From Clostridiales bacterium (lineage in GTDB: Bacteria; Bacillota; Clostridia; Oscillospirales; Oscillospiraceae), in NCBI GenBank assembly GCA_003150485.1, contig QALX01000002.1, positions 1 through 35,017 on the forward strand: a stretch of 35,017 bases of DNA. The letters are read 5' to 3'. Position numbers and translations under genes: made by a program. The stretch's first letter is position 1, and each line of letters starts with the position of its first letter. The notes beneath the pieces were generated by a model. That model had not been told where the DNA came from. It was given only the letters and a program-made list of their open reading frames with translations, and did no database searches. Shown piece by piece: positions 5,537 to 12,212 of the stretch.

Positions 5537-7369
5537 ATGCAGCAGTCAAAACTGAGAAATGTCGCCATTATTGCCCACGTTGACCACGGCAAAACCACCT
5601 TGGTGGACGCCATGCTCCAGCAGAGCGGCGTGTACCGAGACAACCAGGCCGTAGTGGAGCGGGTGATGGACTCCGGCGACCTGGAGCGGGAACGGGGGAT
5701 TACGATCCTGGCCAAAAACACCGCCGTTACCTATAAAGATACCAAAATCAACATTGTGGACACGCCGGGCCACGCCGACTTTGGCGGTGAGGTAGAGCGC
5801 ATCCTCAAGATGGTCAACGGAGTCATCCTGCTGGTGGATGCGGCGGAGGGCCCCATGCCCCAGACCCGCTTCGTGCTCAGCCGGGCTCTGGAGCTGGGAC
5901 ATCGGGTGATTGTGGTGGTCAACAAGATTGACCGGCCCGACCAGCGGGTTCACGAGGTCATTGACGAGGTGCTGGAGCTGCTCATGGATCTGGATGCCAC
6001 CGACGAACAGCTGGATTCTCCCATTCTGTTCTGTTCCGCCCGGGCCGGGGTGGCGTCTAAGGACCCCGATCAGACGGGGACTGACCTGAAACCCCTGTTT
6101 GAAACCATTCTGGACTACATCCCCGCCCCGGAGGTGGATCTGGACGCCCCCTTCCAGATGCTGGTCTCCTCCATCGACTACAACGAGTTTGTGGGCCGAA
6201 TTGCCATCGGCCGCATTGAGCGGGGCTGCGTCAAGCAGAACCAGGAGATCCAGGTCTGCAATTACCACGACCCGGACGCGGTAAGTAAAAAGTTTAAGGC
6301 CACCGCCATTTACGAGTACGACGGCCTGAAGCGGGTGCCGGTTGAGCAGGTAGAGGCGGGCAACATTATCGCCATGTCCGGCATCGGTGAAATCACCATC
6401 GGTGATACCGTCTGTGCGCCCGAGTGCGTGGAGCCGCTGGAATTTGTCAAGGTCTCCGCCCCCACCATGGAGATGACCTTCTCCGTCAACGACAGCCCCT
6501 TCGCCGGACGGGACGGCAAATTTGTCACTTCCCGCCAGATTCGGGACCGGCTGTTCCGGGAGTTGCTGAAGGACGTGTCCCTCCGGATCACTGAAGTGGA
6601 GGACTCTACCGACAGCTTTAATGTGGCCGGCCGGGGTGAGATGCACCTGTCTATCCTGATCGAGACCATGCGCCGGGAGGGCTATGAGTTCCAGGTCTCC
6701 CCGCCCCGTGTGCTCATGCGGGTGATTGACGGCGTCAAGTGTGAGCCAGTGGAGCGGCTGGTGGTGGACGTGCCCCAGGACTTCGTAGGCAGCGTCATCG
6801 ACCAGCTCAATATTCGTAAAGGTGAGCTTCAGGATATGAATCCGGTGGGCAGCCGTATGAAAATCGAGTACCTGATTCCGTCCCGCGGCCTGTTCGGCTA
6901 TCGGAACGAATTCCTCACCGCGACCAAAGGCGAGGGAATCATGGCCTCCGTCTTTGACTCCTACGCACCCTATAAGGGGGAAGTGGAGCGGCGGAATACC
7001 GGCTCCCTGATTTCTTATGAGACCGGTGTGGCTATCAGCTACGGCCTGTTCAACGCGCAGCAGCGGGGCACCCTGCTGATTGAGCCCGGCGTGGACGTAT
7101 ATGAGGGGATGATCGTGGGCATCAATCCCAAAAATGAAGATATGACGGTAAACGTGTGCAAAAAGAAGCAGTTGACCAACACCCGGGCCTCGGGCAGCGA
7201 CGATGCCCTGCGCCTGATCCCGCCCAAGCAGATGAGCCTGGAGCAGTGCCTGGAATTTCTGGGAGATGACGAACTGCTGGAAGTGACGCCGGAGCATCTG
7301 CGTCTGCGCAAACGGATCTTGTCCAACGACCTGCGTATGAAGAATCTGCACAGCAAAAAGCATAAATAA
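5537..7369 (+). CDS. typA: Ribosome-binding GTPase TypA/BipA
   Basis: A 610-residue translational GTPase related to EF-G that binds the 70S ribosome and supports growth under stress and at low temperature. The G1 motif AHVDHGKTT is at residues 13-21, the G3 motif DTPGHADF at about 74-81 and the G4 NKID at about 128-131. The C-terminal half has the BipA-specific domains, including the RNIGSLISYE-like region and KKKQLTNTRA. The length is normal for TypA. I choose the ATG at 5537 because the fold starts at once (LRNVAIIAHVDHG) and GAGG precedes it; an upstream in-frame ATG would place the promoter inside the coding region. It is a single gene with its own terminator. Confidence 0.96.
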   Translation: MQQSKLRNVAIIAHVDHGKTTLVDAMLQQSGVYRDNQAVVERVMDSGDLERERGITILAKNTAVTYKDTKINIVDTPGHADFGGEVERILKMVNGVILLVDAAEGPMPQTRFVLSRALELGHRVIVVVNKIDRPDQRVHEVIDEVLELLMDLDATDEQLDSPILFCSARAGVASKDPDQTGTDLKPLFETILDYIPAPEVDLDAPFQMLVSSIDYNEFVGRIAIGRIERGCVKQNQEIQVCNYHDPDAVSKKFKATAIYEYDGLKRVPVEQVEAGNIIAMSGIGEITIGDTVCAPECVEPLEFVKVSAPTMEMTFSVNDSPFAGRDGKFVTSRQIRDRLFRELLKDVSLRITEVEDSTDSFNVAGRGEMHLSILIETMRREGYEFQVSPPRVLMRVIDGVKCEPVERLVVDVPQDFVGSVIDQLNIRKGELQDMNPVGSRMKIEYLIPSRGLFGYRNEFLTATKGEGIMASVFDSYAPYKGEVERRNTGSLISYETGVAISYGLFNAQQRGTLLIEPGVDVYEGMIVGINPKNEDMTVNVCKKKQLTNTRASGSDDALRLIPPKQMSLEQCLEFLGDDELLEVTPEHLRLRKRILSNDLRMKNLHSKKHK

Positions 7370-7420
7370 TACACAAATGCGCCGCAGAAATGGATAATTT
7401 GGATGCGCCGCAGAAGAAAA

Positions 7421-7451
7421 AAGCCGGAAAGCGTTGTTTTCCGGCTTTTTT
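7421..7451 (+). terminator. typA terminator
   Basis: AAGCCGGAAA (7421-7430) pairs with TTTCCGGCTT (7438-7447), followed by a T-run to 7451. A 13-bp direct repeat ATGCGCCGCAGAA (7377-7389 and 7403-7415) lies between the typA stop and this hairpin. Confidence 0.85.
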
Positions 7452-7773
7452 GGCGGGAACAGGTAAAAAGAGACAGAAGGGAAAGGTGGCATAGCCTGGA
7501 AATTTGGTGAATACGTATAAGATGGCCGCTGGAACTGCGCGTACAGAAAAAAGAATAAAAATTCAATCCAGCAAAAAATGATAAAAAGGCCGGACAAAAT
7601 GGAAAGCGAGAGGTGGTTTTGCTATTTTTTAACACAAGTTAAATAATAATTTAAAAAGCAGAAAAATACTTTGATTTCAATGAAATTTTAAAGAATGAAA
7701 ACAAAGTATGTCTGCATATAAAAATCAAGTTAACAGATTAAATTGTGCAAAATGACGAAAAGAAAAAAGGAGG

Positions 7774-7803
7774 TTGACAAAACGGCCTAAAATCCGGTAA
7801 TAT
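7774..7803 (+). promoter_or_regulatory. adhE1 promoter
   Basis: TTGACA (7774-7779), an 18-bp spacer and TAATAT (7798-7803) are the best promoter match upstream of adhE1. The predicted start near 7810 gives a leader of about 240 bases, unusually long for this window. Confidence 0.6.
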
Positions 7804-7905
7804 AAATGGCGAAGGATGTGCGAATTGACGAGAGCTTTTATAAGCGGGGGTAAGAGACCGTTTTGCTGGTTGTTTATTCGTTTCCGAATGGGATTATATC
7901 CCGAA

Positions 7906-7966
7906 AATCAATCGTGCGGCAGTTCAAAAAGAAAACTTTTTTGACACTGCGGCAGTCAGATTGATT
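7906..7966 (+). promoter_or_regulatory. structured leader element with alternative pairings
   Basis: An outer pair AATCAATC (7906-7913) with GATTGATT (7959-7966) encloses GCAGT (7919-7923) with ACTGC (7946-7950) and CAAAAAG (7925-7931) with CTTTTTTG (7936-7943). A 9-bp direct repeat TGCGGCAGT (7915-7923 and 7948-7956) lets ACTG pair with either CAGT copy. This is the arrangement expected of a switching leader. It matches no riboswitch class I know. Confidence 0.45.
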
Positions 7967-7980
7967 GTTACTTAGGTCAA

Positions 7981-8013
7981 TTAATCGGTTGGCTAGCCTT
8001 AGCAGCCGGTTAA
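7981..8013 (+). promoter_or_regulatory. stable hairpin before the adhE1 ribosome binding site
   Basis: TTAATCGGTTGGCT (7981-7994) folds onto AGCAGCCGGTTAA (8001-8013) with one bulged G, two G-U pairs and a 6-base loop, giving a 13-bp stem. It ends 25 bases before the adhE1 Shine-Dalgarno and has no T-run. Confidence 0.5.
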
Positions 8014-8051
8014 AAGATGCAACTAACAGCATATTAGTGAAAGGGGACATT

Positions 8052-10778
8052 ATGGCAGAAAAAAAGACTGTTGGCAAGATTGATTCCGCAGCAGCACTGG
8101 AAGCAAAGCTTCCCGAAATCAGAGCCGCACAAGCAGCTTATGCTGAGTTCACTCAGGAACAGGTTGACAAGATCTGCGAAGCAGCAGCAATGGCAGCTGA
8201 CAAAATGCGGATCCCGCTGGCAAAGATGGCTCACGAAGAGACCAAGGCTGGTATCGTTGTTGATAAGATCACCAAGAACAACTATGCAGCTGAGCACATC
8301 TGGAACCATATGCGTAACGTCAAGACCTGCGGCGTGATCGAAGAGAACAAGTCCTTCGGCACCAAGCGCATCGCAGCTCCCGTTGGCATCATCGGCGGCA
8401 TCATCCCGACCACCAACCCCACCTCCACCTGTATCTTCAAGATCCTGGTTTCTCTGAAGACCAGAAACGGCATCATCATCAGCCCGCATCCCAAGGCAAA
8501 GAACTGCACCATCAGAGCAGCTCAGATCATGAAGGAAGCTGCAGAGCTGGCTGGCCTGCCCAAGGATGTCATCACTTGGGTTGAAGAGCCCTCCCTGGAA
8601 CTGTCCGCACTGCTGATGAAGGAAGTCGACCTGATCCTGGCTACCGGCGGCGAAGGCATGGTCCGTTCCGCTTACTCCTCTGGTACCCCGGCTATCGGCG
8701 TGGGCCCCGGCAACTGCAACGTCATCATCGACGACAGCTGCGACATCAGAACCGCAGTGGCATCCATCATCCACTCCAAGACCTTCGATAACGGCATGAT
8801 CTGCGCTACCGAACAGCACGTCACTGTTCTGGAGAGCATCTATGACAAGGTCAAGCAGGAATTTGCTAACAGCCGTTGCTACTTCCTGAACAAGGACGAG
8901 GCTGACAAGGTTGCTAAGGTCTTCTTCAATGCTAAGACTCACGGTGTTAACGCCAACGCTTTCGGCCGCAGCGTGCTGCAGCTGGCAGAGATGGCTGGCA
9001 TCACCGTTCCCTCCAACACCAAGGTCATGATCTTCGAGACCGATGACACCAGCCATGACAACGCATGGGCAAACGAAAAGCTGTGCCCGCTGCTCGGTAT
9101 GTACAAGGCTAAGGACTTCGACGAAGCTCTGGAAATCTGCGCTAAGCTGGTCTATGAAGGCGGCGCTGGCCACTCCGCAGCAATGTATGTTGATCCCGTC
9201 CAGGAAGACAAGATCGACCGCTTTGCTCTGAAGATGAAGGCAGCTCGTATCCTGATCAACACCCCGACCTGCTTCGGTGGTATCGGCGACCTGTACAACT
9301 TCGACATCGCTCCTTCCCTGACTCTGGGCCCGGGCTCCTGGGGTAAGTCCTCCTTCGCAGGCCAGACCAACTATGGTCAGTTGCTGAACATCAAGACCGT
9401 GGCCATCAGAAAAGAAAACATGCTGTGGCTGCAGCTGCCCAAGAAGGTTTACTTCAAGCAGGGTTGCACTCCCGTCGCTCTGAAGGAACTGTATGAAGTC
9501 TACGGCTTCAAGAGAGCCTTCTTCATCACCGACGCTGTCCTGTTCAAGCTCGGCGCTATCGACAAGATGAAGGAACAGCTGGAATCCAACGGTGTTATGA
9601 CCGCTGAGTTCTTCGACATCCGTGTCGACCCGCAGATCCAGGACGCTATGAAGGGCCTGCCCAAGATGCACGAGTTCGAGCCCGACGTCATCATCGCTGT
9701 CGGCGGCGGTTCCGCAATCGATACCGCTAAGATCATGTGGATCATGTATGAGCATCCCGAAGAGAAGTTCCTCGACATGGCTACCGTCTTCATCGATATC
9801 CGTAAGAGAGTTCGCTTCATGCCTAAGATGGGCGAAAAGGCCAAGCTGGTCTGCATCCCCACCACTGCTGGTACTGGTTCCGAATGTACTCCCTTCACCA
9901 TCATCTCTGACGCTAACACCGGCATGAAGTGGCCCATCATCGGCTACGAAATGATGCCCGAAATGGCCGTCATCGATGCTGATAACATGATGAACCTGCC
10001 TCCCAAGGCTACCCAGGCTTCCGGTTACGACGTGCTGACCCATGCTGTCGAAGCATATGTCTCCCTGTTCGCAACTGACTACACCAATGGTTTCGCAAAG
10101 ACTGCTACCAAGCTGGTCTTCGATTACCTGCCCAGAGCATATCACAACGGCGCTAAGGATCCCGAAGCACGTGAGAAGATGGCTGACGCTTCTGCAATCG
10201 CTGGTATTGCATTCGCTAACGCTATGCTGGGCATCAACCACTCCCTGTCCCATAAGGTCGGCGGCTGGTTCCATATCCCGCACGGTACTGCAAACGCTCT
10301 GATGTTCACCACCGTCTGCAAGTACAATGCTAACCGCACTCCCACCAAGATGGGCACCTTCTCCCAGTACAAGTATCCGCAGGCCTTCGAGCGTTACTGC
10401 GAGCTGGCTGAATACTGCGGCCTGAAGGGCAAGGACGACGAAGAGACCTTCGCAAACTGGATCAAGGCTGGCGAAGATCTGAAGAAGGCTGTTGACATTC
10501 CTGAGACCATTCAGGATTGGGGCGTTGACGAAAAGGCATTCCTGGATGTCGTCGACAACATGGCTGAATGGGCATTCCACGATGCTTGCACCGGCTGCAA
10601 CCCCGTCTATCCCACCTTCGAAGATCTGAAGGAATGCTATCTGCGCGCTTACTATGGCGACAAGACCTTCGAAAAGCTGTATGCTGGCCAGAAGATCACC
10701 GTCGACATCCCGCTCGACAGACATGCTGATACTCCTGTCATTCCGCTGGATCCGGCTATGAAGGGCGGCTTCATGTAA
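8052..10778 (+). CDS. adhE: Bifunctional acetaldehyde-CoA/alcohol dehydrogenase AdhE1
   Basis: A 908-residue fusion enzyme that reduces acetyl-CoA to acetaldehyde and then ethanol, re-oxidising NADH in fermentation. The N-terminal CoA-acylating aldehyde dehydrogenase (about 1-445) has its catalytic Cys at 251 (MICATEQ). The C-terminal iron-dependent alcohol dehydrogenase (about 460-908) has the GGGS NAD motif, PTTAGTGSE, and the four metal ligands Asp660, His664, His730 and His744, with the active-site His734. All are intact. The ATG at 8052 (MAEKK) follows AAAGGGGA; an upstream in-frame ATG lies in the leader. Codon use is strongly biased (many GCT, GCA, AAG, AAC), unlike the neighbours, as for a very highly expressed gene. 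No clear terminator follows. Confidence 0.97.
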   Translation: MAEKKTVGKIDSAAALEAKLPEIRAAQAAYAEFTQEQVDKICEAAAMAADKMRIPLAKMAHEETKAGIVVDKITKNNYAAEHIWNHMRNVKTCGVIEENKSFGTKRIAAPVGIIGGIIPTTNPTSTCIFKILVSLKTRNGIIISPHPKAKNCTIRAAQIMKEAAELAGLPKDVITWVEEPSLELSALLMKEVDLILATGGEGMVRSAYSSGTPAIGVGPGNCNVIIDDSCDIRTAVASIIHSKTFDNGMICATEQHVTVLESIYDKVKQEFANSRCYFLNKDEADKVAKVFFNAKTHGVNANAFGRSVLQLAEMAGITVPSNTKVMIFETDDTSHDNAWANEKLCPLLGMYKAKDFDEALEICAKLVYEGGAGHSAAMYVDPVQEDKIDRFALKMKAARILINTPTCFGGIGDLYNFDIAPSLTLGPGSWGKSSFAGQTNYGQLLNIKTVAIRKENMLWLQLPKKVYFKQGCTPVALKELYEVYGFKRAFFITDAVLFKLGAIDKMKEQLESNGVMTAEFFDIRVDPQIQDAMKGLPKMHEFEPDVIIAVGGGSAIDTAKIMWIMYEHPEEKFLDMATVFIDIRKRVRFMPKMGEKAKLVCIPTTAGTGSECTPFTIISDANTGMKWPIIGYEMMPEMAVIDADNMMNLPPKATQASGYDVLTHAVEAYVSLFATDYTNGFAKTATKLVFDYLPRAYHNGAKDPEAREKMADASAIAGIAFANAMLGINHSLSHKVGGWFHIPHGTANALMFTTVCKYNANRTPTKMGTFSQYKYPQAFERYCELAEYCGLKGKDDEETFANWIKAGEDLKKAVDIPETIQDWGVDEKAFLDVVDNMAEWAFHDACTGCNPVYPTFEDLKECYLRAYYGDKTFEKLYAGQKITVDIPLDRHADTPVIPLDPAMKGGFM

Positions 10779-10791
10779 TTAATTGAGAGCG

Positions 10792-10927
10792 TCATTTGAT
10801 TCTGAATTGAATGCTAACTCTTAAATACTGAGAAGCCGATGTAATACGGTTTCGTATGATTAAGTAAGGGCTTCATTTGATCCGTTGAATGTTTACTCTT
10901 AAATATTGAGAAGCCGATATTATATCG
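10792..10927 (+). repeat. imperfect tandem repeat between adhE1 and the ADH-like gene
   Basis: Two related units of about 55 bases start at 10792 and 10873, a period of about 80. Both begin TCATTTGAT, share ACTCTTAAATA and TGAGAAGCCGAT, and end in a short palindrome (ATACG/CGTAT just after unit 1, CGATAT/ATATCG in unit 2). The 3-bp length difference lies in the middle. No coding sense is visible; a duplicated regulatory site is possible. Confidence 0.65.
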
Positions 10928-10935
10928 TAATTGAG

Positions 10936-10969
10936 GTGCGAGCCGAGACCTTGCGGTATCGGCTCGCAC
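10936..10969 (+). promoter_or_regulatory. 11-bp hairpin ahead of the ADH-like gene
   Basis: GTGCGAGCCGA (10936-10946) pairs perfectly with TCGGCTCGCAC (10959-10969) around a 12-base loop. AGTTACTTTCT follows, not a true T-run, so it is a weak terminator at best. It may stabilise or separate the two cistrons. The AAGGAGG of the next gene is 15 bases further on. Confidence 0.55.
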
Positions 10970-10996
10970 AGTTACTTTCTGGGCAAGGAGGCAGGA

Positions 10997-11950
10997 ATGA
11001 AAAAACTGAGAGTTCCCAAGAAGATTTACTTTAAAAGAGGTTGTACTCCTGTAGCCCTGCGGGAGATGCACGAGGTATATGGACTTCAGAAGGCATTTCT
11101 GATTACCAATCCCGATCTCTATCGTAAGGGTGTAATAGATCCCGTCGACCAGTGCCTTAAAAAGTCTGGACTCCATACCGCTGAGTTCTTCGATCTGATT
11201 GAAGAGCCGACAATTGAGAACGTAAAAACTGGTCTGCAGAAGATGGACGAGTTTGAGCCTGACCTCATTGTCGGTGTGGGCGACAGCAAAGCACTGAGCG
11301 CAGCTAAGATCATGTGGTTGCTGTATGAGAACCCCGATCTTGATATTGCTGCGTTGGCAGCTGGCGGGGAATATCCTCAGATGGGCAAGAAGGCCAAGTT
11401 GGTCTTGGTCACAACTGCCGTCGAATCTGGTTGTGATTGCAATCCCTATGCTGAAATCGTTGACGAAAAGACTGGGAAAAAGATCTGCCTGAGCAGCTTT
11501 AATCTGCTTCCCGAAATGGCCGTCATTGATGCTGACTACACGGATGGTCTGTCTGCCGCTGACTTCAAGAAGGGTGCTGCCGTCACGCTGAAGAACGCCA
11601 TTGGCGCTCTGGCTGCACCTGAGGTCAACGACTATGCAACGGGCTATGCAAGAGAAGCAGCAAAGACTGTTTTTGAAGATCTGGCAAAGGTTCTTGCCGA
11701 TCCCTCTAAGGAGCCGGTCGCATGTGAGAATCTGCTGAACGCTGCTACCCTCGCAGGGATTGGTTATGCCTGCGCGGTGCAGGGGGGAGCCCCGCTGGAC
11801 GAAGCTAAGACCGTTGACGAACTGATCGCTTCTGCTGCTGATCAGGCGGCGCTGGTCGGACTCGCAATGGATTGCGGCCTTCAGGACAACACTGATTACA
11901 ATATGATTCAGAAGCTGTCCGCAGAATGCAAGAAAGTGGCTGCTCTGTAA
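10997..11950 (+). CDS. Degenerate iron-ADH-like protein (AdhE C-terminal paralogue, probable pseudoenzyme)
   Basis: A 317-residue protein homologous to the ADH half of AdhE, without the aldehyde dehydrogenase half. It matches AdhE1 from the linker onward (PKKIYFKRGCTPVAL, EFEPDLIVGVG, AAKIMWLLYENP, LPEMAVIDAD). Catalysis looks impossible. GGGS is GDSK, TTAGTGSE is TTAVESGC, and the metal ligands corresponding to Asp660 and His664 are Val196 and Asn200. The segment with the other two His ligands is missing: the alignment jumps from AGIGYAC to an AMDCGLQ region matching AdhE1 near EYCGLKG, and the last 75 or so residues are absent. The frame is open, with AAGGAGG before the ATG and codon use like adhE1, so it is probably expressed. 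I infer a structural or regulatory partner of AdhE. Confidence 0.8.
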   Translation: MKKLRVPKKIYFKRGCTPVALREMHEVYGLQKAFLITNPDLYRKGVIDPVDQCLKKSGLHTAEFFDLIEEPTIENVKTGLQKMDEFEPDLIVGVGDSKALSAAKIMWLLYENPDLDIAALAAGGEYPQMGKKAKLVLVTTAVESGCDCNPYAEIVDEKTGKKICLSSFNLLPEMAVIDADYTDGLSAADFKKGAAVTLKNAIGALAAPEVNDYATGYAREAAKTVFEDLAKVLADPSKEPVACENLLNAATLAGIGYACAVQGGAPLDEAKTVDELIASAADQAALVGLAMDCGLQDNTDYNMIQKLSAECKKVAAL

Positions 11951-12031
11951 TCGAAGTTGATTACAAACAGGCCATGTATTTCTAATAATTGGGAATATTG
12001 CGTCTTTTACATCTGAGAATGTGATAAGGGG

Positions 12032-12066
12032 CTGCCGCGTAGCAAAATCGCTGCGCGGCAGTTTTT
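12032..12066 (+). terminator. terminator after the ADH-like gene
   Basis: CTGCCGCG (12032-12039) pairs with CGCGGCAG (12054-12061), with an inner AGC/GCT pair, and is followed by TTTTT. It separates the ADH-like gene from adhE2, so adhE2 must have its own promoter in 12067-12200; I see no strong match there. Confidence 0.85.
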
Positions 12067-12212
12067 CGTTTTCCATGGCTGTCAGTTACAGCGGCCAATT
12101 CAAGAGGCGGCGGGGGCTTGGGAATAACGCAAACGATTCTGTGTTAAACTAACGACATTGTGAAACTGCGTTTAAAGCAAGACAAAGAGGATTGTTGACG
12201 GGGGGAAAACGA

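Larger units (their letters stand above)
7452..8051 (+). promoter_or_regulatory. long AT-rich control region of adhE1
   Basis: About 600 bases without a convincing gene, far more AT-rich than the rest of the window. The left part (7452-7770) carries inverted repeats: TTAAC/GTTAA (7629-7642), ATTTCA/TGAAAT (7674-7686) nested in ATACTTTG/CAAAGTAT (7666-7709). A promoter lies at 7774-7803 and a leader of about 240 bases with two structured elements leads to the adhE1 start. I found no clear Rex site and no cre site. Confidence 0.6.

Noticed and set aside
5546..7597. 683-residue open frame on the minus strand, opposite typA
   Set aside because: It is antisense to a certain gene and has the low-complexity His/Gly/Val composition of a frame shadow in GC-rich coding DNA. 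No ribosome binding site or recognisable domain is visible.
7629..7642. Possible Rex operator upstream of adhE1
   Set aside because: The known Rex consensus has GTTAA-N4-TTAAC orientation; here the arms are reversed (TTAAC-N4-GTTAA). A second look at 12140-12180 before adhE2 gave only partial half-sites.
8034..10724. 896-residue open frame on the minus strand, opposite adhE1
   Set aside because: It mirrors the strong codon bias of adhE1, has a repetitive Asp/Gly/Val/Leu composition and resembles no protein. It is a shadow.
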